Positions 34,065 through 42,314 of a stretch of 64,000 nt of DNA are shown here, piece after piece. The first letter of the stretch is position 1, and every line of letters begins with the position of its first letter. The stretch is taken from IMG/VR virus record IMGVR_UViG_3300046373_000039, positions 1-64,000 of that record; one strand, given 5' to 3'. This stretch comes from a virus. The translations under genes were made by a program, and so were the position numbers. The notes below the pieces were generated by a model. The model made no database searches. It was not told the DNA's origin and saw nothing but the letters and a program-made list of their open reading frames with translations.

Positions 34065-34706
34065 ATGTATCGCCAACGTTACCAGTACTGGAGTCACAGC
34101 CGTCTCTCCAAATACATCCGTACTAAATTTGGACTAGACAATCCCACAGCATTAACTTGGGAAGGTTGGGATGAACACCACAAAGAATCCTCTGACAAAT
34201 CCCCAATAATCAATTGGATCACTGACAAAGGATTTGACAAACTACAAAATATTGTAATGTTCGTCCCAGACCTTTGGTTCAATATTCGCACAGCAACAAT
34301 TTGGAAATTCTTCAATAATTTATGGCTATTCCATAAATGCCTTTGGAACTACCGTTCATGGGATTATTCAGGGATGGTAAATTTCATGGTTACGTCTGCT
34401 AAGGACATGTCAGAGGTTCAAGAGAAATATGGTCATCACGTTGGGCACTTGAAAACAGCTAAAGAACTAAAAGTGTTTGCTCATGTTCTTGAACGTGTAC
34501 GCGATGACAGTTACACTGAGGATAAGCTTACCTATACTAATCGTTCTAAAGGGTTCGGTATGGGTGTGTTCACTAACAAACCTAACACACTCCCGAGCTA
34601 TAGGACTCCTCAACAATTCTACAAATTAACTGGACAACAGCGTAAGGATGATCTATCATTGGTTTGTAAGTTAATGGAGCGCAAGCTTCTGTCTTGGTGG
34701 AATTGA
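34065..34706 (+). CDS. Hypothetical Trp-rich protein (213 aa)
   Basis: Start chosen at ATG 34065 with GGAG 7 nt upstream; the ATG-less upstream extension covers the terminator. The N-terminal third is basic (YRQRYQYWSHSRLSKYIRTK), the middle carries hydrophobic Trp-rich helices (DLWFNIRTATIWKFFNNLWL then FHKCLWNYRSWDY), and the C-terminal part is charged. I recall similar proteins in other phages beside nrdAB but know no function. Confidence 0.7.
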   Translation: MYRQRYQYWSHSRLSKYIRTKFGLDNPTALTWEGWDEHHKESSDKSPIINWITDKGFDKLQNIVMFVPDLWFNIRTATIWKFFNNLWLFHKCLWNYRSWDYSGMVNFMVTSAKDMSEVQEKYGHHVGHLKTAKELKVFAHVLERVRDDSYTEDKLTYTNRSKGFGMGVFTNKPNTLPSYRTPQQFYKLTGQQRKDDLSLVCKLMERKLLSWWN

Positions 34707-34716
34707 GGAGAATAAC

Positions 34717-34926
34717 ATGAAAGGTCCATTGATCGACATTGCAGCCACGCTCTTCTTCTTAGCCACAGTAATGCTAGGTGGTTATTTGTACTTGGACTGG
34801 AAGAAGTCTCAGATTGAAGGTGGTGTGAGTGTAATTGAACAGAAGCAACAAGTGATTAATAAGAGTCTGAAGGATTTGGAAAAGTCTTTCGAGAGTAGTG
34901 TTAAGACGACTAATTTGGAGGAATGA
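34717..34926 (+). CDS. Single-pass membrane protein (69 aa)
   Basis: ATG at 34717 with GAGGAG upstream. A membrane helix near the N-terminus (IAATLFFLATVMLGGYLYL) is followed by a charged coiled coil (EQKQQVINKSLKDLEKSFES). TGA overlaps the next ATG. Role unknown. Confidence 0.65.
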   Translation: MKGPLIDIAATLFFLATVMLGGYLYLDWKKSQIEGGVSVIEQKQQVINKSLKDLEKSFESSVKTTNLEE

Positions 34927-35063
34927 TGAAAGACCATGAATTCAGAGAACAAGTGAATGAACTTAAAGAGTTAGTACTGAAGTTCAAAGATACTCAACAG
35001 TTACGTAGTCGTTTAACTACATTCTTATCTGACTTTAAGAAGAAAGTGGAGGAAACAAAATGA
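34926..35063 (+). CDS. Small coiled-coil protein (45 aa)
   Basis: The ATG at 34926 overlaps the previous TGA; TGA at 35063 overlaps the next ATG. Heptad pattern (EQVNELKELVLKFKDTQQLR). It carries the GGAGG site of the following gene in its end. Function unknown. Confidence 0.6.
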   Translation: MKDHEFREQVNELKELVLKFKDTQQLRSRLTTFLSDFKKKVEETK

Positions 35064-35434
35064 GTGTCGAGAGGATCAAAGAAGCTATTGAAGTCTACAA
35101 GAAAATGACTGCTGGCAATATCATGGAAGACGGTCGTCATCGTGCAGAATATTATGGTGTACAACTTCGTATTGCTCAAGCAGCTTATGACTTTAATGGC
35201 TATATTGTTACAGGAACACGACACTCTTGCCCTATTATGCAACTACAGATGATTGCTATTGGCAATGATGTGCTTGATGGGTGGTGTCATCCTAATGATA
35301 TGGTTCAAGGCTTCACTGATCAATATGGAACATTCTATAGCCGAAAAGATGCCTATGTAATTGCTAAAGCTGCCGGTCAACTAAATGATAGGCATGAATG
35401 GGGTGAAACACTTTACTCTGAAAGTTATATTTGA
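35060..35434 (+). CDS. Hypothetical protein with GFxxxxGxFxxRxxA motif (124 aa)
   Basis: ATG at 35060 with GGAGG upstream. C-terminal half: GWCHPNDMVQGFTDQYGTFY then SRKDAYVIAKAAGQL and LYSESY. The GF...G.FY.R.DA..IA..AGQ...LYSE pattern is one I have seen repeatedly in unannotated phage proteins. The Cys/His in the first part (RHSCPIM, WCHPND) could bind metal. Last gene of the rightward region. Confidence 0.65.
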   Translation: MSVERIKEAIEVYKKMTAGNIMEDGRHRAEYYGVQLRIAQAAYDFNGYIVTGTRHSCPIMQLQMIAIGNDVLDGWCHPNDMVQGFTDQYGTFYSRKDAYVIAKAAGQLNDRHEWGETLYSESYI

Positions 35435-35454
35435 CAAAATTTAGGCAAAATAAA

Positions 35455-35481
35455 GCCCCGCTATCCTTTCGGACGCGGGGC
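35455..35481 (-). terminator. Terminator of the late operon
   Basis: GCCCCGC (35455-35461) pairs with GCGGGGC (35475-35481), with an inner TCC/GGA pairing around TTTC. On the leftward strand it is followed by TTTATTTT. In the rightward direction no T tract follows, so it mainly ends the late leftward genes. Confidence 0.75.
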
Positions 35482-35553
35482 AAAGTTCTGAGATAAGGTT
35501 AATGGCGTAACCTCAAATGTCTGCTAGGGCAGTACTTATTTTTATTCTTTCTC

Positions 35554-35913
35554 TCAAGGCACCGTAGTGTTGATTACTGCGTTTGAGTTATTGTTGTTAA
35601 TTATCTTAGGTGATAACTTATTCTGTTGCTCAAGCTTATCCATACGCTTTTCAAGAATGTACATTTTATTACTTGTACTCACCTGATAACTATCTTGAAT
35701 CTCAGCTAATGTATTAATCCTACCTTCGATATAGGTTACATTCTTTGATGTAACTTTCTGACTCTCTTGCCTAAACTCTTCTAGTTTTAAACTAAAAGCA
35801 TTCCTTTCATCCCCAGTTTTATTATTATTGAAAATTATAGTTATCATCAATATCAGTAGAACCAAGGTCATTAGATGAACAAATCTTTCTACAATCACCC
35901 AGACCATGTACAA
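35554..35913 (-). CDS. Membrane-anchored coiled-coil protein (119 aa)
   Basis: ATG at 35913 (an ATG at 35907 is also possible). One N-terminal membrane helix (HLMTLVLLILMITIIF) is followed by a long coiled coil (FRQESQKVTSKNVTYIEGRI, YILEKRMDKLEQQNK) and an Asn-rich end. With the next gene upstream it forms a pair of N-anchored coiled-coil proteins right after the spanins, so a role in envelope disruption or lysis timing is possible. Last gene of the late operon. Confidence 0.65.
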   Translation of the reverse strand: MYMVWVIVERFVHLMTLVLLILMITIIFNNNKTGDERNAFSLKLEEFRQESQKVTSKNVTYIEGRINTLAEIQDSYQVSTSNKMYILEKRMDKLEQQNKLSPKIINNNNSNAVINTTVP

Positions 35914-35918
35914 TCCCC

Positions 35919-36236
35919 TTATCGACCACTTTTAGCCTTATCAAAGTAAAACTGGAATTGTCTTAAAATGTCTTGTTGGTTACTATCAATCCTTTGAGCC
36001 AAACTTGAAAAGCCCGCATCCATCCTTGAATTGGTCCTCACTTCAAAATCCCGCATGTCGGACTTGCCTACCTTATCCATTTGAAGTAAGACAATCTTAT
36101 CATTAGCATCTTTAACTTCTTTAGAGATATTGTTATAACTAAAGAACATAATAGTTACAAATAAGGACAGGAGACCAAGGGTTGCCCTTTCCCATAAGTT
36201 ATTAATTCTTGAGTTAGCATCACTTGGGCTTGACAT
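35919..36236 (-). CDS. Membrane-anchored coiled-coil protein (105 aa)
   Basis: Start chosen at ATG 36236 (MSSPSDANSRINNLWERATL), with GGAGG 9 nt upstream; an earlier in-frame start would add a basic stretch inside the o-spanin gene. One membrane helix (LGLLSLFVTIMFFSY), then coiled coil (VKDANDKIVLLQMDKV) and a basic end. Similar layout to the gene that follows. Located after the spanin genes; function unproven. Confidence 0.65.
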   Translation of the reverse strand: MSSPSDANSRINNLWERATLGLLSLFVTIMFFSYNNISKEVKDANDKIVLLQMDKVGKSDMRDFEVRTNSRMDAGFSSLAQRIDSNQQDILRQFQFYFDKAKSGR

Positions 36237-36507
36237 TATAAAGAGCCTCCTGCGCTTTTTTGTTCTGTTTAATCTTATCCATTTGCTTTTGCCACATAGC
36301 AATACAGCCAGTGTTCTTGCTGTAGGCTACAGCCAAATCCATTACACTTTCACCTGACGGGCTTGCTTTGCAAGGATACACTAGGAGGCTGTCCGGTGGT
36401 CCCACATATACTGTCTTCGGGGCTTGCAATGCAGTAGGCTGAGTCGAGCAAGAGACGCAAATCAAGAGAAAGCAACTCAGAACCGTAAATTGTAGTAGTT
36501 TTCGCAT
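36220..36507 (-). CDS. Outer-membrane spanin lipoprotein (o-spanin, 95 aa)
   Basis: A signal peptide (LLQFTVLSCFLLICVSC) ends in a lipobox Cys at residue 20. The mature part is a short polar chain with a Pro-rich start and a C-terminal basic helix. It starts inside the i-spanin gene in another frame (overlap 158 nt), the usual embedded arrangement of two-component spanins. The outer-membrane lipoprotein pairs with the i-spanin across the periplasm to fuse the membranes in the last lysis step. This implies a Gram-negative host. Confidence 0.8.
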   Translation of the reverse strand: MRKLLQFTVLSCFLLICVSCSTQPTALQAPKTVYVGPPDSLLVYPCKASPSGESVMDLAVAYSKNTGCIAMWQKQMDKIKQNKKAQEALYNVKPK

Positions 36508-36835
36508 TTTTATTTGTCTCTGTATCGGAAGGTGCTATTGCAACTCCTGTCTTGAGTTTATTTATTTTAACAACTAGGTTATCAATCTTATCTCTAACCT
36601 CTTGTTTCTCGGCTAAGGATTCAACTACTGAGGTATCATCAATCTTACAAGAAGAATCCTTGAGTTCGGCGTCCTTTTGATACCCTACAATCGCATCATT
36701 AGCATCTTTAAGCTGAGCTACTGCCACAGCTCTGTCGCCGTACAATGAGTAAGAAAGATAGCCAAAGCCTGCTGTTGAAGCTAACAGAGCTAGGATGATA
36801 TAGGGAGTAGCGCCGGAAAATAAGTTACTGAACAT
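36350..36835 (-). CDS. Inner-membrane spanin (i-spanin, 161 aa)
   Basis: One N-terminal membrane helix (YIILALLASTAGFGYLSYSL) and a periplasmic coiled-coil region (EKQEVRDKIDNLVVKINKLK), as in i-spanins. Cysteines near the end (YCIASPEDSICG) may matter for oligomerisation. The length is typical. It follows the holin candidate and overlaps the o-spanin. Confidence 0.75.
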   Translation of the reverse strand: MFSNLFSGATPYIILALLASTAGFGYLSYSLYGDRAVAVAQLKDANDAIVGYQKDAELKDSSCKIDDTSVVESLAEKQEVRDKIDNLVVKINKLKTGVAIAPSDTETNKNAKTTTIYGSELLSLDLRLLLDSAYCIASPEDSICGTTGQPPSVSLQSKPVR

Positions 36836-37166
36836 TTCCCTTATCCTCTTCTGGCTGCCACAACTTATGTTGTTTAATCATCCTGAAGACAGCCGCTGAT
36901 ACGTTGAGTACGAACATACATATGCCATACGCAGCTACAGACATTGTAGGTTCAAGTAGAGAGAAGAATGGAAGAATGATTTCAACCAAGGACAATAGAG
37001 CAGACGCTACGGTGGTCCAAAAGGAGTAAGTCTTGAGAACTTTCTTCCAGTTGGGAACTAAGGCTAGTTTAGTGGGAGTAGACGACAGAGTGGAAGTGAT
37101 TGTGGCTTCAACGGCTGTATCTTTTGTGATAGGTGTTACAGGATCTTCAACTTTTACATCTGTCAT
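36825..37166 (-). CDS. Putative holin (113 aa)
   Basis: Polar N-terminus of about 38 residues, then a basic patch (NWKKVLKTYSFW), two membrane helices (TTVASALLSLVEIILPFFSL and SVAAYGICMFVLNVSAAVF), and a basic, polar C-terminus. Two membrane segments with charged ends and the position between lysozyme and spanins fit a class II-like holin that opens the inner membrane for the lysozyme. The family assignment is from context. Confidence 0.6.
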   Translation of the reverse strand: MTDVKVEDPVTPITKDTAVEATITSTLSSTPTKLALVPNWKKVLKTYSFWTTVASALLSLVEIILPFFSLLEPTMSVAAYGICMFVLNVSAAVFRMIKQHKLWQPEEDKGNVQ

Positions 37167-37178
37167 TGTTATATCTGC

Positions 37179-37607
37179 CTAGGAGAGAAACAAATCTCTC
37201 TCTGCAATGCGTCTACGAGTTAGTCCAGCCAGAACTTTACCGCCAGCACGATTCCATCTTTCAAACTCTTTAGCTGCACCTGAATAATCCAGAGAGTTCA
37301 GTTTTCGCAGTAGAGTCGAGGATTTGAGATTACCTAAGCCAAGGTTGAAGCTAAAGCTAACTAAAGCATCAAATTGATTTTGATTTACTGGGACAGTAAC
37401 TAGATCACTTGCCCCTTTCTCAAACCTTGAAAGGTCACTTTTCAACAAAGATTCAGCTTGAGCTTCAGTGATGGTTTGTCCCATTGAAACATGTGAACCA
37501 GTGGAACCATATCCAATTGTAGTTACGCCAACAGAGTCTTTATAAGCTTTAAGAGATAATCCCTCAAAACTCTTAATAAGACTAATACCTTTTTGACTAA
37601 TATTCAT
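37179..37607 (-). CDS. T4-type lysozyme (endolysin, GH24, 142 aa)
   Basis: The GH24 catalytic triad is present with T4-like spacing: E15 (KSFEGL), D24 (YKDSVG), T30 (TTIGYG), i.e. 9 and 6 residues apart as in E11/D20/T26 of T4 lysozyme. Later blocks NQFDALVSFSFNLG and RRIAERDLF also match. No signal peptide or anchor is seen, so export probably needs the holin. It hydrolyses the glycan strand of peptidoglycan. Confidence 0.92.
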   Translation of the reverse strand: MNISQKGISLIKSFEGLSLKAYKDSVGVTTIGYGSTGSHVSMGQTITEAQAESLLKSDLSRFEKGASDLVTVPVNQNQFDALVSFSFNLGLGNLKSSTLLRKLNSLDYSGAAKEFERWNRAGGKVLAGLTRRRIAERDLFLS

Positions 37608-37620
37608 ATAAACCTCTTTA

Positions 37621-37692
37621 CTAAAAAGAAGCGACAGCCTTTACAGCTGCCTCCTCTACACCCAAGAGCTTTACAGCTTCTGAATAGTTCAT
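37621..37692 (-). CDS. 23-aa ORF resembling the start of a muramidase
   Basis: ATG at 37692 with AGG upstream; TAG at 37621. The peptide NYSEAVKLLGVEEAAVKAVA looks like the N-terminal helix of the phage N-acetylmuramidase family (DUF3380; A..LGVe.aaIkAVa.VES). The chain ends where that family would bring its ES catalytic segment. It may be a leftover of a replaced endolysin gene next to the current lysozyme, or a genuine small protein. Confidence 0.4.
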   Translation of the reverse strand: MNYSEAVKLLGVEEAAVKAVASF

Positions 37693-37702
37693 TTTATACC
37701 TA

Positions 37703-39961
37703 TTATGCTACATAAACAGCGTCAGTTATATTATTAACTGTGTTTGCTGTTGTGGAAGCATCTGGTGCAATAATAGAAAGTCCACTAGTCAAAATATTTC
37801 CCGACACCATACATTTAGCCGTAGCTGTCCCAATAGTTTGTATTGAAGCACCACTACCTGCCAAGAGGTTGGTGGAATTCCCAGTAAATCTAACACCAGT
37901 AGCATTGTTGACTTGAATTGATGGGCTTGCAAAAGCTGTTGTATTCCAAATGTCATTATTAGAAATTTTAGAGTTTGACAGACTACCAACCCCGCCAAGA
38001 TATATCGAGAAGCCAGTTACCTTTAAGGTATTGTCAAATATCTTGACCCTTTTCCAAGCAAGGTTGTTGTTCCCAACAATTCCAGAAGTTGATGAGATTG
38101 AGTTATCGCTAATCTCCAAACCATCCATAGCGACCGCATTACCGCTACCGAGGCTAATCCCATTATCCATACTTACAATATTATTACCGATAATCCTACA
38201 ACGAGCAACTTGCCAATCAATTCCTATACTACCGCCGCTAATACTGTTCCCAATAATCAGAGAAGGTTGCGTGCCAGTGTTAAGTTGGCTTCTAATACCA
38301 ATAGCATTTACAGATTGCATATTGATAATATTACTAGAAATAATGAACTGACCATCATGTGAAAATCCTGTAACAGAGCCCACAGAGACAGCTACTGTAA
38401 AAGAGCCTTGTAGGTTATTTCCAGAAACAATTATTTTATCTGTATGGCTGTTTAAGAATACCCCAAGTTGTTGTATACCAGTTACATTATTATCACAGAC
38501 ATTAATAGACACCCCGGCTAATACAGCACCAGGTGCTGGAAGTAGCGGATTACCGTTCAAGTCAACGTTTGAAGACTCAACCTTACAGAAGTGTAGAACG
38601 TTGTCTCCGGTATTACCCAGAATTGAACCACCCCTGCACCCTTGCGAAAAGTCAATGCAAAAACCACCTCCAAGGTTTTGGAAATTGTTATTAATAGCTC
38701 TCGGTCTATAACAGTTTGTTGCGACCATTCCATGAACTACTGTGCTTCTAACATCACAACCTTCCATCCATAAGTTGTACGATGTTTTGGAGCCAGTTGG
38801 ATCTAGTGCGTATTGTCTACCCCCCAAGAATCCTATAAGTTGCCCAGTCAAGATACAATCTTTTAGACCGACGTTATCTACGGAACCATCTGAGGAAGCA
38901 TCAACGATTATTGCTGAATACCCATTTACAAATGAAATTCCTGAAACCGTGATATTCTTACCGTTAATAACTCTGAAAAATGCTTGCGGTGTTCCTGTGC
39001 CACCCCATGTCAAGATTGAGCTTGCACCTTCGCCTGTTACATTCTGTCCTGTCACTAGCGTTGCTGCTGACGTTCTGTTCGGCTCTCTTCCACCTGGGTA
39101 AGATACTGTAGGTCCAATAGGAGCTACCTTGAAGTTACCAGAGGGAACGTGAAAAGGTAGACCAGTGTTTACAGCAGCCAAATAACCCGCCGTATCGTCT
39201 GTACCAGTTGTGCCGTTGTAATCGCCTTTACACCCAAATTGTCTTAAGGTTGGAGGAGATTGTTGGCACAGAACCAAGAACCCGCCATCAGTCATCGCAA
39301 TGACTGTACCACCATTTGCAGTTCCGGTTGTTTTTATGGTGTAAGATCCCCCACCACCATCACCAGCCAAATAGTAACCTAAGATAAATACGTTTTTAGA
39401 TGGACTATTTTTAGACAGTGCAATAGCTTCTGCAACATTTTGCACAACTTGAAATGACTTTGCTATAATTGGAGTCCCTGTAACAGCCAAATCATTTCTT
39501 AGGGCATCCGTATATGCTGCTGATTGAGAACTTGCGACATCTAATTCTGACTGCGATGCAAAGAACCCAACATCTTCAAATGCAGCAGTGCCTAAACCTG
39601 TGATGGTAGTCTCTACAGCGTCTAGTCTTGAATCAATCTGAGATACGTTATCAACCACTACCATGGTTGTACCGTTGAATTGATAAGTGACACCAGTAGC
39701 TCTTAGGGTAACTACAAACCACTTAGGTACAGGGGAAGAGTACCAAGTGTTTTTGACAGCAAAATAAAGTCTGTTGTCTGTTGTCAGAAAATAAGCTGTT
39801 CCATTTACAACAGCAGGGAGAGAACTTACGATACCGTCGATATTTCTATCAAACATAAAAGAGAATTTCAAAAGATTCTCATCCATGCCTGTATTCCAAC
39901 CACTCTCTCCATATTCCCAGCCGTATTTTCCTTCTAGGAAAGGTGAAGTTTGTTGTGACAT
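37703..39961 (-). CDS. Tailspike B, beta-helix type (752 aa)
   Basis: The first ~100 residues (SPFLEGKYGWEYGESGWNTG, MDENLLKFSFMFDRNIDGIV, then LPAVVNGTAYFLTTDNRLYF) form a virion-binding head nearly identical in plan to the upstream paralogue. A linker and repeated short strands with N/G turns follow (SDGSVDNVGLKDCILTGQLI, GNSISGGSIGIDWQ, DNSISST), typical of right-handed beta-helix tailspikes that bind or cleave surface polysaccharide. No catalytic residues can be named. Paralogue of 40033-42312. Confidence 0.82.
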   Translation of the reverse strand: MSQQTSPFLEGKYGWEYGESGWNTGMDENLLKFSFMFDRNIDGIVSSLPAVVNGTAYFLTTDNRLYFAVKNTWYSSPVPKWFVVTLRATGVTYQFNGTTMVVVDNVSQIDSRLDAVETTITGLGTAAFEDVGFFASQSELDVASSQSAAYTDALRNDLAVTGTPIIAKSFQVVQNVAEAIALSKNSPSKNVFILGYYLAGDGGGGSYTIKTTGTANGGTVIAMTDGGFLVLCQQSPPTLRQFGCKGDYNGTTGTDDTAGYLAAVNTGLPFHVPSGNFKVAPIGPTVSYPGGREPNRTSAATLVTGQNVTGEGASSILTWGGTGTPQAFFRVINGKNITVSGISFVNGYSAIIVDASSDGSVDNVGLKDCILTGQLIGFLGGRQYALDPTGSKTSYNLWMEGCDVRSTVVHGMVATNCYRPRAINNNFQNLGGGFCIDFSQGCRGGSILGNTGDNVLHFCKVESSNVDLNGNPLLPAPGAVLAGVSINVCDNNVTGIQQLGVFLNSHTDKIIVSGNNLQGSFTVAVSVGSVTGFSHDGQFIISSNIINMQSVNAIGIRSQLNTGTQPSLIIGNSISGGSIGIDWQVARCRIIGNNIVSMDNGISLGSGNAVAMDGLEISDNSISSTSGIVGNNNLAWKRVKIFDNTLKVTGFSIYLGGVGSLSNSKISNNDIWNTTAFASPSIQVNNATGVRFTGNSTNLLAGSGASIQTIGTATAKCMVSGNILTSGLSIIAPDASTTANTVNNITDAVYVA

Positions 39962-40032
39962 TTTATTGATTCCTTTATACGGACTAGCAAGATGTTATTA
40001 CTACAATTTTAGAATATATTGTCACTATTCAA

Positions 40033-42312
40033 CTATGCACTATATGATGCATTGATAATATTATTCGTATTAATAGTTCCCGCATTCGGGGTTCCTAAAA
40101 CAATAGGCCTATTGGATATATTGTTTGTGACTATGCAATTTGTAGTTGATGTTGATGTGGTTAAGAAGTTAAGACTTGAGGTGTTGGCATTCGATATATT
40201 TCCTACTACAGTGCAAGCAACTGGAGCCGGAAGTACTACGGCATCAAGTATTGGAGCTGTTGCATCTAGCCGATTATTATTAAATGTAAGCCTTGTAATA
40301 CTCGTAGGGGATGAACAGTAGAAAGCAGAAGAACTATAAGTAATTTGACTATTAACTACAGATATATTTTTAACTGCTGACGTCCCGGCAAAATTTATAC
40401 CAACACCTGCTGAAATAATATTTACCCCGGAAATAGATAAACTGGCCGTACCGCCTGTTGTATCCAACACCACGCCATTTGTCGCAGCCTTTATGAATCC
40501 ACCAGATATTGATACACCGTTACGTGCTACCCAAATACCATGTACCACATTCATAATACTATTATCAGAAAATATGTGAGGAGATGCACCATTTGTCATG
40601 GTGTCATAAATACCACCATTGGATGTACCTGCAATACCCGTCAGAATATTATCCGATATAATAACAGAACCTGCTGCTGAACTCGCGTAAGCCTGACCTA
40701 TAAGAATACCATTGAACACAAATTTGGAGAGTACGTTACCTGTTACGGTAATGTTATCAGCTGCGGTATTTAGAAGTATACCATTCTGAGAAATAGTATC
40801 AACAACATTACCAATTACACTAACTTTATAAGAAGAGAACAATGCCTCATTAGATCCTGAAACATCTGAAGACTCTACTTTACAGAAATACTGACAGTTG
40901 GTTGCTGTGTTGGATGAAATGACACAACCTCTTGTACCCTGAGACATGTCAATACACATTCCCTGAGTTACATCTTTAAAGTTATTACCAATTGCTTCTG
41001 CATTATATGTATTTGTAAATACGATAGAGTGGCTGCCACCTGGAGCCTTAAAGTTGCAATTTATAACTCTAATGTTTTCTGAATATTTGGAGCTTGGGTC
41101 AATTGCAAGCTGCCTACCACCAATAATATCAATCAGGTTATTTACAGTCGTGCAGTTCTCAACAACAACATTCTTAACTGATCCATCTGTGAGCGGATCG
41201 ACTATAAGAAGTGCAAAGGCATCTCTAGCAAACAAGTCCTTTATGCACACATCTGTGGCGTTTTGTATCTTAAAGAAACATTGTGGTAGTGTGCCAACAG
41301 GGCTTTTGCTTGTACCCCATTTTAGTTGAGATAACACACCATCTCCACGCACTGTTTGTCCGGTTGAAAGAACACAAGCTGAGGTACGATTACCCTCATT
41401 GACATATGGAGAAGGGAAAACAATAGTTGTTGTTAGAGGAGAAAATATCCACGTCCCAGAAGGTATGTAAACATTTTTACCTGTAGCTACAGCAGCAAGG
41501 ATAGCTGAGGTATCTATAGACTCATTGGCAGTATTACCATTACCTACACCACCAAACATATACGGAGTAACTTCGGCTTCTGTGTTTACCCTGTTAAATC
41601 TTCCAACCCCTGTTACCGCTGTTGGTTTGAACCATATACCGTTATCGTCTACATTAGTTGCTGTGGGCTTCCATGTTAAAAATCCATTACCTTTACCAGT
41701 ACCAGAAGTATGCTCTAGAAGGTAATAAACTGTTCTAGTGGTGGTAGGTGCAGTCAAGGATCTTAACTCTGCAACTGTAGCAACAACTTTAATAGAGTTG
41801 CCAACAATAAAAGCTCCCGAATCCGTAGAAAGCGATGCCAAGACCGCCCGCAGCGTATCTGTATAAGTATTAGCTTGTGAAGATACAACATCTAATTGAG
41901 CAGGGCTGGCAAAATCAGATATATTTTTAGTCGCAGCACTGCCAAGAGTAGAGAGGGTTAACTCAATTGCATTTAATCTTGTAGATACTTGAGCAGGAGT
42001 ATTAATAGTGGAAGCAGCTACCCCATTAAAAATATAGTTTTGACCTGTACTCCTAATGGTGAAAATAGCCCATTTGGGAGTTGGTGAAGAGTAGTATGTG
42101 TTGTTTACAGCAAAATACAGTCTATTATCCGTTGTGTTGAAGTAGGCTGTGCCATTTACAACAGCTGGTAACGTACTCACTATAGAGTCAACATTTCTAT
42201 CGAACATGAAAGAAAACTTTAATAAATTTTCGTCCATTCCATCATTCCAACCACTTTCACCATAGGACCAACCATACTTACCCTCTAAGAATGGGGAGGT
42301 TTGTTGAGCCAT
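40033..42312 (-). CDS. Tailspike A, beta-helix type (759 aa)
   Basis: Same N-terminal virion-binding region as 37703-39961 (SPFLEGKYGWSYGESGWNDG). The central parts also correspond (GMCIDMSQGTRGCVISSNTA against GFCIDFSQGCRGGSILGNTG, then YFCKVESSDV against HFCKVESSNV), while the C-terminal halves differ more. Beta-helix coils with repeated NI/V turns dominate. The ORF starts 3 nt after the adaptor gene. Two full-length paralogues suggest two receptor or capsule specificities. Confidence 0.82.
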   Translation of the reverse strand: MAQQTSPFLEGKYGWSYGESGWNDGMDENLLKFSFMFDRNVDSIVSTLPAVVNGTAYFNTTDNRLYFAVNNTYYSSPTPKWAIFTIRSTGQNYIFNGVAASTINTPAQVSTRLNAIELTLSTLGSAATKNISDFASPAQLDVVSSQANTYTDTLRAVLASLSTDSGAFIVGNSIKVVATVAELRSLTAPTTTRTVYYLLEHTSGTGKGNGFLTWKPTATNVDDNGIWFKPTAVTGVGRFNRVNTEAEVTPYMFGGVGNGNTANESIDTSAILAAVATGKNVYIPSGTWIFSPLTTTIVFPSPYVNEGNRTSACVLSTGQTVRGDGVLSQLKWGTSKSPVGTLPQCFFKIQNATDVCIKDLFARDAFALLIVDPLTDGSVKNVVVENCTTVNNLIDIIGGRQLAIDPSSKYSENIRVINCNFKAPGGSHSIVFTNTYNAEAIGNNFKDVTQGMCIDMSQGTRGCVISSNTATNCQYFCKVESSDVSGSNEALFSSYKVSVIGNVVDTISQNGILLNTAADNITVTGNVLSKFVFNGILIGQAYASSAAGSVIISDNILTGIAGTSNGGIYDTMTNGASPHIFSDNSIMNVVHGIWVARNGVSISGGFIKAATNGVVLDTTGGTASLSISGVNIISAGVGINFAGTSAVKNISVVNSQITYSSSAFYCSSPTSITRLTFNNNRLDATAPILDAVVLPAPVACTVVGNISNANTSSLNFLTTSTSTTNCIVTNNISNRPIVLGTPNAGTINTNNIINASYSA

Positions 42313-42314
42313 TA

